Source: Deltaproteobacteria bacterium (lineage in GTDB: Bacteria; Myxococcota_A; UBA9042). From it: 33,284 nucleotides of DNA. The notes under the pieces were generated by a model. The model ran no database searches, was not told the DNA's origin, and saw only the letters and a list, made by a program, of their open reading frames with translations. This document shows, piece by piece, positions 1 to 7,046 of this stretch. A program made the position numbers and the translations under genes. The stretch covers positions 25,001 to 58,284 of the forward strand of contig JACKFC010000029.1 in assembly GCA_020632665.1 (NCBI GenBank), read 5' to 3'. Numbering within the stretch: position 1 is the first letter of the stretch; every line of letters starts with the position of its first letter.

Positions 1-418
1 CGAGCAGCACCACTTCGGCGAGCTCGTGCGGCAGCGTCATCGGCGAAACGCTGACCAGGTGGTCGGCGCGGGAGCGGACCTCGCGGTCGAGCCCGTCCGG
101 GCCGCCAATCAGGAACGCGATCTCGCGCGGGCTGGTTTCGATGACTCCGACCATCCACTCGAGAAACTGCTCGGAATCGTAACGCTTGCCCGCTGCGTCC
201 ATCGCCACGACGACGGCGCCAGGGGGGATCGCTTCGAGGAGCGCGGTCGATTCTGCGGATTTGGCGCGGCTGCCGCGTCCGCCACGGGCGCGCTTGCCCT
301 CACGGACGACGGTGCGCTCGTAGCCCATCAGCCGGTCGATGCGGGCACCGAAGTCGTCGGTCCACGCGACGGCGCCTGCGTGGCTCGGCTTCCCGGGCGC
401 GACGACGCGGATCTTCAC
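1..418 (-). CDS. rlmH: 23S rRNA pseudouridine-1915 N3-methyltransferase RlmH (3' end beyond window)
   Basis: This SPOUT-class methyltransferase uses SAM to methylate N3 of pseudouridine 1915 in helix 69 of 23S rRNA on the assembled ribosome. The visible 139 codons start KIRVVAPGKP and contain the family block ERTVVREGKRARGG. The SAM-knot segment FLIGGPDGLDREV follows, and then SVSPMTLPHELAEVVL, a typical RlmH C-terminal stretch. The family is about 155-160 residues, so only some 15-20 residues, including the final Tyr-rich tail, lie outside the window. The GTG start (418-416) overlaps the rsfS TGA as GTGA, so translation is probably coupled. The rsfS-rlmH pair is a widespread gene order, which supports the call. 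Confidence 0.93.
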   Translation of the reverse strand, partial: MKIRVVAPGKPSHAGAVAWTDDFGARIDRLMGYERTVVREGKRARGGRGSRAKSAESTALLEAIPPGAVVVAMDAAGKRYDSEQFLEWMVGVIETSPREIAFLIGGPDGLDREVRSRADHLVSVSPMTLPHELAEVVLL

Positions 419-1011
419 GGGTGGCGGTCGGCCTCGTCCTGCGACGGGTCGGACGCTTCGTCGCCCCAATCGTCGGCCGACGCCCAATCGTCGGAGTCAT
501 CGCTGTCGTCAGCGTCGTCGCCGTCGCCAGCGTCGTAGTCCTCGTCGCCCTCGTCCTCGTCGCCCTCGTCCTCGTCGTCCTCGTTCCAGGACGCGTCGTC
601 GAACTCATAGTCGTCGGCGCTGGCGAAGTCGCTCGGCTCGAAGTCGTGGACCCACTCCGGCTCGTCGATCTCGACCCGCGGGCAATCGGCGTAGAGGCGG
701 TCCAGCTCGTAGTAGTCCCGCACCGGTCGATGGAAGACGTGAACGACGACGTCGGTGAAGTCGAGCAACGCCCAGCGTCCGCTGCGCACGCCCTCTTCCC
801 CGGCCGGCTTGAGACCCTGCTTGGTGCGGAGCTCGTCGAGGACGTTCTCGGCGACGGCGGCGGCGTGGCGGTCGGAGCCGGCCGAGCAGATCACCATCGC
901 GTCGGTGTAGTCGAGCACACCGCTGACATCGTAGGCGACGACTTCGAAGCCCTTCTTGTCCCAGATCGCGTTGGCGACCGACTGGACAAGGGCGCGATCA
1001 GGCTTTGGCAT
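415..1011 (-). CDS. rsfS: Ribosomal silencing factor RsfS with long acidic C-terminal tail
   Basis: RsfS binds ribosomal protein uL14 on the 50S subunit and blocks joining of the subunits when nutrients are scarce. Residues 1-115 form the whole usual domain: VVAYDVSGVLDYTDAMVICS near the N-terminus, then the core GRWALLDFTDVVVHVFHR, then YYELDRLYADCPRVEI. Residues 116-198 are an added tail dominated by Asp and Glu, with Ser and Trp interspersed. This makes the protein almost twice the usual 105-120 residues. The tail is partly encoded by a 15-bp tandem repeat. The ATG is preceded by GGAG at good spacing. The gene lies 17 bp after proA and overlaps rlmH, so it is the middle gene of a three-gene operon. 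The usual neighbour nadD is absent here. Confidence 0.92.
   Translation of the reverse strand: MPKPDRALVQSVANAIWDKKGFEVVAYDVSGVLDYTDAMVICSAGSDRHAAAVAENVLDELRTKQGLKPAGEEGVRSGRWALLDFTDVVVHVFHRPVRDYYELDRLYADCPRVEIDEPEWVHDFEPSDFASADDYEFDDASWNEDDEDEGDEDEGDEDYDAGDGDDADDSDDSDDWASADDWGDEASDPSQDEADRHP
541..585. repeat. 15-bp tandem repeat inside the rsfS acidic tail
   Basis: The unit ctcgtcgccctcgtc occurs at 541-555 and again without change at 556-570. A third copy at 571-585 has two mismatches. On the coding strand it encodes Asp/Glu/Gly repeats in frame, so loss or gain of a unit would change tail length without a frameshift. Confidence 0.85.
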
Positions 1012-1028
1012 CGATGTCTCCGTGCGAA

Positions 1029-2315
1029 CTAGGAACGAACATGACCTTCTCCGTGGACGACGTACCGTGCCGTCGTCAGCGACTCCAGCCCCATCGGGCC
1101 GTATGCGTGCAATTTGGTCGTCGAGATCCCGATCTCGGCGCCGAGGCCGAGTTCCCCGCCATCGTTGAAGCGCGTGCTGGCGTTCACCATCACGCAGCTG
1201 GCGTCGACGCCCCGCTCGAACGCCCGGGCGGTGCCGAGGTCAGAGCAGAGGATCGCTTCGGTGTGTCCCGATCCGTGGCGGCCGATATGCGCCAGGGCGC
1301 CCTCCAGGCCATCGACGACCTCGACGAGACAGACGAGATCGAGGAATTCGCGGCCGCGATCGGTCTCTTCGGCGGGAACGACGCGGGCGAAGGGCGCGTC
1401 CTCGCCGAGCGCCGCGAGGGTGCGTGCGCAGCCACGGACTTCGACGCCGGCTCGGTCGAGCGCGCCGACCAAGCGCTTCAGCATCGCCGGCGACGCGGAG
1501 GCGTCGACCAGCAATGCCTCCATCGCGTTGCAGACGCCCGGACGCTGGGCCTTGGCGTTGACCACGATCGCCTCGGCGCGGTCGGCGTCGGCGTCGGCGT
1601 GGACGTAGACGTGGCAGACGCCTTGGTAGTGCTGCACAACCGGGACCCGGGCCCAGCGATTGACCGCGTCGATCAGCGCCGTTCCGCCGCGCGGGATGAC
1701 GAGATCGAGCCCGCCGACCTGGGAAACCAGCGCCTCGATCGCGCTGTGGCCGTCTCCGGGCGGAGCCTGGGCAGCGTCCGCAGGGAGTCCGACTGCGCCG
1801 AGCGCGTCGCGGAGGACCTCGATCAGCGCGGCGTTGCTGTGGGCCGCGTCGGAGCCGCCGCGCAGGACGACGGCGTTGCCGGCCTTGATCGCCAAGACGC
1901 CGGCGTCGATGGTCACGTTGGGCCGCGACTCGTAGACGATGCCGATGACGCCGAGCGGGATCCGCACGCGGCGGACGTCGATCCCGCTGGGCCGCAACGC
2001 ACCGCCGAGGGTGGCACCGACGGGGTCGGGCAGCGCGCGAATTTCCTGCACCGACGCGGCGATAGCAGCGACGCGCCGCGGATCGAGCGCGAGGCGATCG
2101 ACGAATGCGGCGTTGCGGCCGGCGGCGCGGGCAAGCTCGAGGTCGGCGGCGTTGGCGGCGCAGATCGCGTCGGTCCGGGTGACGAGCAGGTTCGCGACCT
2201 CGGCGAGGAAGCGATCCTTGCTGCCGGAATCGGCGGATGCGAGGCGACGAGCGGCTGTGCGGGCGTTCGCGAGCGTCACGCGGGTCGCGTTGACGAGGCT
2301 GGGGTCGAGACTCAA
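1029..2315 (-). CDS. proA: Gamma-glutamyl phosphate reductase (glutamate-5-semialdehyde dehydrogenase) ProA
   Basis: ProA reduces gamma-glutamyl phosphate with NADPH to glutamate-5-semialdehyde, the second step of proline synthesis in the cytosol. The 428-residue product matches the family length of about 415-430. The catalytic-Cys block reads KAQRPGVCNAMEALL. The C-terminal signature STRFNDGGELGLGAEIGIST is complete, and GVIGIVYESRPNVT and LDLVIPRGGTALI are typical of the family. I chose the TTG start at 2315 because GGGAGG lies nine bases upstream and the protein then begins SLDPSLVNATRVTLANA. Longer in-frame starts up to 2636 would add an Arg/Ser-rich segment and run into map. It is the first gene of proA-rsfS-rlmH and divergent from map. 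Confidence 0.95.
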   Translation of the reverse strand: MSLDPSLVNATRVTLANARTAARRLASADSGSKDRFLAEVANLLVTRTDAICAANAADLELARAAGRNAAFVDRLALDPRRVAAIAASVQEIRALPDPVGATLGGALRPSGIDVRRVRIPLGVIGIVYESRPNVTIDAGVLAIKAGNAVVLRGGSDAAHSNAALIEVLRDALGAVGLPADAAQAPPGDGHSAIEALVSQVGGLDLVIPRGGTALIDAVNRWARVPVVQHYQGVCHVYVHADADADRAEAIVVNAKAQRPGVCNAMEALLVDASASPAMLKRLVGALDRAGVEVRGCARTLAALGEDAPFARVVPAEETDRGREFLDLVCLVEVVDGLEGALAHIGRHGSGHTEAILCSDLGTARAFERGVDASCVMVNASTRFNDGGELGLGAEIGISTTKLHAYGPMGLESLTTARYVVHGEGHVRS

Positions 2316-2324
2316 GGGCGAACA

Positions 2325-2330
2325 CCTCCC
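2325..2330 (-). promoter_or_regulatory. Ribosome binding site deciding the TTG start of proA
   Basis: GGGAGG on the minus strand stands nine bases upstream of TTG 2315-2313. No comparable site precedes the more upstream in-frame start codons, so this motif fixes the N-terminus. Confidence 0.7.
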
Positions 2331-2463
2331 ACGGGCAGCAATGCCGTGCCGCGATCGTAGGCACTGCCGCGGCCCGAGGTCAACGGCGCGGCTCCACACG
2401 GCGATTGCCCGGATTCCAGGGCCGGGGCAGAGTCCTGCCGAAGGTCGCGTCACGGAGGGACGG

Positions 2464-3228
2464 ATGATTCGGGCCAAGAGCGCAGAGGAGCTCCGCGGGA
2501 TGCGCCAGGCCGGCGCGGTGGTCGGCGACACGCTGCGGCTGCTGCGAGAGATGATCGCACCGGGGATCCGCACCCGCGCGCTGGCGAAGGAGGCCGAGCG
2601 CTTCATCCGTAGCCGTGGCGCGGTACCGACCTTCAAGGGCTATCAAGGCTTTCCGGGGGCGATCTGCATCAGCATCAACGAGGAGGCGGTGCACGGCCTG
2701 CCCTCGTGGCGCAAGCTGCGCGAGGGCGACGTCGTCTCGGTGGACGTCGGCGCGACCTTGAACGGCTACGTCGGCGATTCCGCGATCACCGTCGGCGTGG
2801 GCACGATCAGCGCGCAAGCGCGGGCGCTGATCGACGCATCGCGCGATGGCTTGCACGCCGCCATCGACGTCGCCCGGCCGGGGGCGCATGTCGGCGATCT
2901 CGGCGCTGCGGTCGAGTCATTGGTGCGTGCGCGCGGCTTCGACATCGTACAGTCGTATTGCGGTCACGGCATCGGCCACGCGCTGCACGAAGATCCGCAG
3001 GTCCCCAACGTCGGCGATGTCGGTACCGGCCCGATCCTCGAGCCGGGGTGGTGCCTCGCCATCGAGCCGGTGATCACCGCAGGTAGCGCGCAGGTGATCG
3101 TCGAGCCGGATGGCTGGACCGTGCGTACCCGGGACCGATCCCTGGCGGCACATTACGAGTTGGCCATCGCGATCACCTCCGCCGCTCCGGAGATCCTGTC
3201 GCTGACCTCACGCGACGAACTGCCGTAG
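2464..3228 (+). CDS. map: Type I methionine aminopeptidase
   Basis: This dinuclear-metal peptidase removes the initiator Met from nascent proteins in the cytosol. The 254-residue product has all catalytic and metal-binding positions of the family: His77 (AVHG), Asp94 (VSVDVG), Asp105 (GDSAIT), His168 (CGHGIG), His175 (LHEDP), Glu201 (AIEPV) and Glu232 (HYELAI). There is no N-terminal zinc-finger extension. The start at 2464 follows GGAGGG at good spacing, and earlier in-frame starts would overlap proA. It is transcribed away from proA across a 148-bp gap (2316-2463) that must hold both promoters, though I could not pick convincing -35/-10 pairs there. Confidence 0.96.
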   Translation: MIRAKSAEELRGMRQAGAVVGDTLRLLREMIAPGIRTRALAKEAERFIRSRGAVPTFKGYQGFPGAICISINEEAVHGLPSWRKLREGDVVSVDVGATLNGYVGDSAITVGVGTISAQARALIDASRDGLHAAIDVARPGAHVGDLGAAVESLVRARGFDIVQSYCGHGIGHALHEDPQVPNVGDVGTGPILEPGWCLAIEPVITAGSAQVIVEPDGWTVRTRDRSLAAHYELAIAITSAAPEILSLTSRDELP

Positions 3229-3306
3229 CAAGCGAGGCCCGACGCATGTTCCGCTCCACGACGATCATGTCTACGGACGCCTTTTCAGCGGCGCGAGGCG
3301 AACGAC

Positions 3307-4005
3307 ATGGGCAAGCGCGTGACGATGGTGGTCGATTGGCTCGGCGCGGGTGCGCGGCTGTGGCGGTGGGCCCCCTCGGTCTGTGCGCTGTGTGGCCAGT
3401 CTTGCCGACGGACGCCGGCCCGCTGTTGTGACGCGTGTCGCGTCGGACTCACCGCCCGGCACGACACTGGCCGCTCTGTGCGCCTGGACCATGGGGCGGT
3501 CCCGGCCTGCTTCGCCTTTCGCTATGCCGGTCCGCTGGCGGATTGGCTGGTCGAGGCGAAGTTCGGTCGGGCGCCACCCTCCCCTGGCGAGATCCTCACG
3601 CCGTGGGCTACTGCCAGCTCCAACGCAGCGGCCACGGCCTCGATCGACGCGTGGGTCGCCATTCCACCACAGTTGGATCGGCTGCGAAGCCGCGGCTGGC
3701 ATGTGCCGGATTTGCTGGCGGGGCGGCTCGGCAAGGCGTCCGGTCACCCGGTCGAGCGCCTGCTGGTGCGGACCGATCGCGGCGCGCCACGGAGCCGCGA
3801 CCACGGCGTGCTGCCGCACTTTGCGGCGGCGGGAAGACGGGACGGCAGGCGCGTCGCACTGGTCGACGACGTCGTCACCCGGGGCGAAACGATGCGCCTC
3901 GCCGCCGCGGCACTGACCCGGGCCGGGCACGAGGTCGTGCTGTTGGCCGCGCTCGCCGACGCCGGCAGGGGGGACGACAGCTGCAGGTCGGCTGAGCCGG
4001 CTTAG
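3307..4005 (+). CDS. ComF-family phosphoribosyltransferase-like protein
   Basis: The ComF/GntX family has an N-terminal zinc-ribbon-like Cys cluster and a C-terminal type I phosphoribosyltransferase fold. In naturally competent bacteria ComF is needed for DNA uptake or processing. Here Cys26, 29, 33, 40, 41 and 44 form the cluster (CALCG and CCDAC). The PRPP-binding loop VALVDDVVTRGETM is near residues 180-193. The length of 232 residues is normal. The middle segment AIPPQLDRLRSRGWHVPDLLA resembles the usual P-x-x-x-R-x-x-x-R-G-(F/W)-N/H region. It follows map by 78 bp in the same direction, so it may be co-transcribed. A competence role cannot be read from the sequence alone, and other members are uncharacterised. 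Confidence 0.85.
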   Translation: MGKRVTMVVDWLGAGARLWRWAPSVCALCGQSCRRTPARCCDACRVGLTARHDTGRSVRLDHGAVPACFAFRYAGPLADWLVEAKFGRAPPSPGEILTPWATASSNAAATASIDAWVAIPPQLDRLRSRGWHVPDLLAGRLGKASGHPVERLLVRTDRGAPRSRDHGVLPHFAAAGRRDGRRVALVDDVVTRGETMRLAAAALTRAGHEVVLLAALADAGRGDDSCRSAEPA

Positions 4006-4170
4006 AGACGCGATCAAAAAGTCGCCGCGGGCGACTTTGGGCACGGCTCGCGGAGGGGGAAGGTTCGCGAGAACCACGCTTCTCGCAACCTGGGGGCGCC
4101 TAGCCCCCCAGAGAACAGAAGAGAGACTCGGCCAGAAGATGCGACACTGCATTTTCGGGTCGCGTCTTTA
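4003..4170. repeat. Structured intergenic element with imperfect terminal inverted repeats
   Basis: The gap between two convergent genes is bounded by TAGAGACGCGA (4003-4013) and TCGCGTCTTTA (4160-4170), which are inverted repeats matching at 10 of 11 positions. The outer three bases of each arm are the stop codons of the flanking genes. Inside lie a 9-bp-stem hairpin (4018-4038), a bulged hairpin (4062-4090, arms GGTTCGCGAGAA and TTCTCGCAACC) and a C/G-rich hairpin (4091-4110). There is also a short ATGC/GCAT stem around 4139-4152. No open reading frame of interest is present. It could be a terminator array, a small structured RNA, or a miniature repeat element present elsewhere in the genome. 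Confidence 0.55.
4016..4038 (-). terminator. Rho-independent terminator for the minus-strand rpsP operon
   Basis: Read on the minus strand, a stem of GTCGCC and GGCGAC, extended by three A-T pairs to 9 bp with a CGC loop, is followed by five T residues. On the plus strand the same stem is followed by only three T residues and then GG, so it should act mainly on the minus strand. It might still help end map-comF transcription. It lies about 130 nt after the last stop codon of the operon. Confidence 0.65.
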
Positions 4171-5280
4171 GGGGAGCAAGGCCGACGCCACGCGGAATCC
4201 GGTCGCGCCACCGAGGATCAACCAGACGATCGCGAGCTGCGCGCCGCGGGCGACCAGGGCGAGCCAGCCGGTCGCGGAGACGCGCGCCAACGCGACGAAG
4301 AGAGCTGCGGCGATCGCCGCGCCGATGGCGGGTTCAGCGGCGGCGGCGGCGGTGCCACGCCAGGACGGGAGCAGCAACGCGATCGCGACGAAGAGCCCGA
4401 CGGCCGCGATCGCGACGCGGTCGAAGTCCAAGCGCGGGGAGGGGGCAGCTGGGGCAGTCCAGGCCGCAATGCAGATCGTGGCGAAAGCTGCCCGCAACGC
4501 GGTCGGGGCCAGGCTGAGGTGCGCGGTGGCGAGCAACGGCGTGCCGGAACGGCTGCCGGGCGGCCGCAGCGCCGGCCCCGCCGATGCCGCAACGTCCCAC
4601 GCGGCTGCAGCGGTCCAGGCTCCGGCCAGCGCGGCAGCGAGGACCGATACCCCCGCGCCGACCCACGCTGCTCGATGGCGACCGGCGACAGCGAGGCCGA
4701 CCGCGAGGCAGAGCGCACCGAACGAGGCAAACCAGAGCGCCGGTACGGCCGCGGGGACGCTCTCGCTCGCCACTGCGGCGAGTCCTTCGACGACGTGACC
4801 CGCACCGTCCGGCGCGGGGAGCAGCCACGTCGCGCCGACCCATCCAGCGGGTGCCGCTGGATGCAGCGCCAACAAGGGCAGCATCGCCGGCCAGCGCCGC
4901 GCGACCGGGGCTGCAGCGATCGCCGAGGTCGCCGCGGCGGATGCGGCGATCACCGCCAAGACTGCAACATAAGCCGCGAGATCGAGCACGCCCGCGGGGC
5001 GCAGGAACATCGCCGGCTCGAAGATGCCGATCGCGGCACACGCAGCTGCCACGGTCGCCGAGAAGCGCGACGGCGAGGCTGCGTAGGCGACGCCGGCGCC
5101 AGCAGCAACGGCAGTGGCGACCGCACCGCCGAATCCGGGCTCGAGCGCGCGACCCAAGGCGAGCCCGACCAGGACCGCGGCCGCCGCCCAGCCGATGCCG
5201 CGATGCGCCCGCAGCACGGCGAACGCGACGAGGCCACAGCCGAGCGCGTTGCCGATCGGACCGAAGAACTCAGGCGACAT
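4168..5280 (-). CDS. Polytopic membrane protein of unknown function
   Basis: The 370-residue product is Ala-rich and hydrophobic almost throughout. I count roughly eleven or twelve possible membrane helices (for example VAIAAVGLFVAIALLLPSW and GAAIAAALFVALARV), with only short polar loops. I do not recognise the family. The start ATG at 5280 has GGAGG five bases upstream. It overlaps the end of the preceding membrane gene by 11 bp, so the two are translationally coupled and probably act together. A long in-frame extension upstream to 5880 is Arg-rich and lies antisense-frame over the neighbour, so I reject it. A haem-handling CcsA-type role was considered because of the partner's topology, but no tryptophan-rich WWD motif is visible. 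Confidence 0.7.
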   Translation of the reverse strand: MSPEFFGPIGNALGCGLVAFAVLRAHRGIGWAAAAVLVGLALGRALEPGFGGAVATAVAAGAGVAYAASPSRFSATVAAACAAIGIFEPAMFLRPAGVLDLAAYVAVLAVIAASAAATSAIAAAPVARRWPAMLPLLALHPAAPAGWVGATWLLPAPDGAGHVVEGLAAVASESVPAAVPALWFASFGALCLAVGLAVAGRHRAAWVGAGVSVLAAALAGAWTAAAAWDVAASAGPALRPPGSRSGTPLLATAHLSLAPTALRAAFATICIAAWTAPAAPSPRLDFDRVAIAAVGLFVAIALLLPSWRGTAAAAAEPAIGAAIAAALFVALARVSATGWLALVARGAQLAIVWLILGGATGFRVASALLP

Positions 5281-6259
5281 CGGCGCCTCCGCTGGCGACG
5301 GGTGTGCGTCGCGGCACAGCGAACAACAACCCGAGCAGTCCGACGCAGAGCGAGATCGTGCCGAGCCAGCCAGCGCCGGGCCGGTCGAGGCGCAGGGCGA
5401 CGACCCCCGCGCGGCGCAAGCGTCCGAAAACGGGACCGGCACCGCTGGCCGGAGTCGCGACGCCGAGGCGCAGGGCGTCTTCGCCCTCACGCGCCGAGGA
5501 GAGCAGCGGACCCGCTCGTGGCGTCGGCACGGCCGCGACCCGGCGCTGTAACGCGGGCACCAGCGTCGCGCGCTCGGCGTCCAACTCGAAGCCGACCCAG
5601 CCATCGCCCGACGCCGGTACTTCGAGGCGGCCCGCGGCCGCGGCGATCGGCGTGGTCGCGCCGATCCACCGCAGCGCGCCGACGCCTGTCGAAGCCGCCT
5701 GGCTGGCCGAGAGTGCGAGCGCCGCGCCGTCGAGGGTACAGGTGAGCCCGTCGGCGCTGGACCGACAACGCAGGTCCGGTCCCGCGGCGCGCTCCCAGCG
5801 ACCGGCCTCGAGGTCGAAAACCTGGGCCCGGCTGCCGTCGAGGGCCGCCTCGAAACGCAGCGGAGCCGGGGCGGTCGCATCCCAGACGGCCGATACGCCC
5901 CAGCCGATCAAGCCCAAGGCAGCGACCAGAACGGCGGGTCGTCGGGCAAGCTGTCGCGCGTTGGCGGCGCCGATCAGGACGCTGATGCCAAGTGCCAACC
6001 ACAGTGGCGCGGAGGCGCCGAGATCGTCGAGCGAGAGCGCACGCAGCAGCGCAGCATCGGCGCGGGCGAGACCATCACCGGCCCACGCGGCAGCGCGGAG
6101 CGACGGAATCTGCGTCTGGAGTAGGAAGAGTGCAGCCCAGGTGACGAGCAGGGTCACGAGGCCGCGGGTGCCACCGAGTGCCCAACTGACCAGCGTCGTG
6201 AGCGACAGGCCGGACTCGACCTCCGCACGCTCGGGCTGTGCCGGGGCGGCGGACGACAT
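5270..6259 (-). CDS. Membrane protein with large extracytoplasmic domain, unknown function
   Basis: The 329-residue product has a hydrophobic helix near residues 30-50 and two more near 85-127. A soluble domain of about 170 residues follows, and a final helix lies near 300-318 with a short basic tail. The soluble part contains two Cys (RCRSSADGLTC) that could form a disulphide. Three helices, a large loop and a last helix is the layout of ResB/Ccs1 cytochrome c assembly proteins. However, this protein contains no histidine at all, so the family's haem ligands are missing and I do not make that call. Its ATG shares one base with the khpA stop (TGATG), so it belongs to the rpsP-khpA transcript. 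Confidence 0.7.
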   Translation of the reverse strand: MSSAAPAQPERAEVESGLSLTTLVSWALGGTRGLVTLLVTWAALFLLQTQIPSLRAAAWAGDGLARADAALLRALSLDDLGASAPLWLALGISVLIGAANARQLARRPAVLVAALGLIGWGVSAVWDATAPAPLRFEAALDGSRAQVFDLEAGRWERAAGPDLRCRSSADGLTCTLDGAALALSASQAASTGVGALRWIGATTPIAAAAGRLEVPASGDGWVGFELDAERATLVPALQRRVAAVPTPRAGPLLSSAREGEDALRLGVATPASGAGPVFGRLRRAGVVALRLDRPGAGWLGTISLCVGLLGLLFAVPRRTPVASGGADVA

Positions 6260-6495
6260 CAGTCGTCGACGACCTGAACGTGGATGCGCTCACCGCGCAG
6301 CGCGGCAGCGGACTGGACCAAGTTGCGAATGGCGCGCGCGGTGCGGCCCTGCTTGCCGATCACCTTGCCGACGTCGTCGCGACGCACCGAGAGGCGGAGG
6401 CGGGTCTCCCCATCCTCGCCGTCCTCACGGGTCACGACCACCTCGTCGGGGGCGTCGACCAGAACGCTGGCGACGTAGCGCAGCAGCTCATCCAT
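6259..6495 (-). CDS. khpA: KH-domain RNA-binding protein KhpA
   Basis: KhpA is a small single-KH protein that binds RNA, often with KhpB/Jag, and influences cell division and envelope growth in Gram-positive bacteria. Its role in other phyla is less clear. The 78-residue product is full length, with the KH loop GKVIGKQGRTARAIR and the GxxG at residues 47-50. GGAG lies eight bases before the ATG. It follows rpsP by 32 bp, the normal position in the rpsP-khpA-rimM-trmD-rplS cluster. Here rimM, trmD and rplS do not follow, and two membrane protein genes take their place. Confidence 0.93.
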   Translation of the reverse strand: MDELLRYVASVLVDAPDEVVVTREDGEDGETRLRLSVRRDDVGKVIGKQGRTARAIRNLVQSAAALRGERIHVQVVDD

Positions 6496-6527
6496 GCGGC
6501 GGGCTCCGGCGTTGCGGGCGTGGAGAC

Positions 6528-6770
6528 CTAGGCCTCGCCGAGGCGGCGGACCAGGGCGGCCACGGTGTCCGACGGCTTGGCGCCGACCGAGACCCAGTGG
6601 TCGTAACGATCGCGCTGCAGCGTGACGACCGCCGGATCGATGTTGGGGTTGTAGCTGCCCAGCTGCTCGATGAAGCGGCCATCACGGCGCGCCTGCGAGT
6701 CGGCGGCGACGATGCGGTAGTAGGGCTTCTTCTTGGCGCCGAAGCGGGCGAGGCGGATACGAACGGCCAT
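6528..6770 (-). CDS. rpsP: 30S ribosomal protein bS16
   Basis: bS16 helps fold the 5' domain of 16S rRNA during assembly of the small subunit. The 80-residue product begins MAVRIRLARFGAKKKPYYRI and has the usual core DGRFIEQLGSYNP, so it is complete. A purine-rich GAGAGAG precedes the ATG. Longer in-frame starts exist upstream but lack family similarity and would consume the leader. It is the first gene of a four-gene minus-strand operon. A strong promoter candidate lies about 120-150 bp upstream, leaving a leader of around 115 nt in which an autoregulatory structure could sit. Confidence 0.96.
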   Translation of the reverse strand: MAVRIRLARFGAKKKPYYRIVAADSQARRDGRFIEQLGSYNPNIDPAVVTLQRDRYDHWVSVGAKPSDTVAALVRRLGEA

Positions 6771-6893
6771 CTTGCTCTCTCTCACACCGCTTGTTGCGGC
6801 GTTGCTTCCCTGGCCCGATGATCCCGATGCGGGCGGGCACTGCGGTCGGTCCTGCACCGACGACACCGAGGGCGCCGGCCGGAGCGGTCGGCC

Positions 6894-6922
6894 TAGCTAC
6901 GCGAAGCCCTCGGAGGTGTCAA
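6894..6922 (-). promoter_or_regulatory. Probable housekeeping promoter of rpsP operon
   Basis: On the minus strand a perfect TTGACA (6922-6917) is followed by a 17-base spacer and TAGCTA (6899-6894). The -35 element and spacing are ideal. The -10 element keeps only the initial TA. A strong promoter fits a ribosomal protein gene. Confidence 0.55.
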
Positions 6923-6964
6923 GCGATTGTTGCGCGGTCGAGAGGCGTTCGCACGCCAGCGCAA

Positions 6965-6994
6965 TTGACCCCGAGGCCGCCGCTTCGGTACTCT
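6965..6994 (+). promoter_or_regulatory. Candidate promoter of the five-lipoprotein operon
   Basis: TTGACC (6965-6970) and TACTCT (6989-6994) are separated by 18 bases and lie about 50 bases upstream of the first lipoprotein start. The -35 matches five of six consensus bases and the -10 only three. The 276-bp divergent region 6771-7046 holds this and the rpsP promoter, and I see no other gene there. Confidence 0.35.
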
Positions 6995-7035
6995 TTTGCC
7001 TTTGTCCGCGGACGCAGCGACGACGCGCTGGCGCC

Positions 7036-7040
7036 GGAGG
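7036..7040 (+). promoter_or_regulatory. Ribosome binding site fixing the start of the first lipoprotein gene
   Basis: GGAGG ends six bases before ATG 7047. An earlier in-frame ATG at 6996 has no such site and would put charged residues ahead of the signal peptide, so 7047 is preferred. Confidence 0.75.
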
Positions 7041-7046
7041 AATCAG

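Noticed and set aside
2316..2636. N-terminal extension of proA
   Set aside because: The in-frame extension has no ProA similarity, overlaps map, and lacks a ribosome binding site, whereas TTG 2315 has one.
3229..3306. Short gene between map and the ComF-like gene
   Set aside because: A small frame begins at 3246 but runs into the ComF-like gene in another frame and has no ribosome binding site or similarity.
5270..6259. ResB/Ccs1 cytochrome c assembly protein
   Set aside because: The membrane topology fits, but the protein has no histidine, so the haem ligands are absent, and its partner lacks a visible WWD motif.
4584..6821. Open frame of about 745 codons on the plus strand
   Set aside because: The product is almost entirely Arg, Pro, Ala and Ser and overlaps four supported minus-strand genes.
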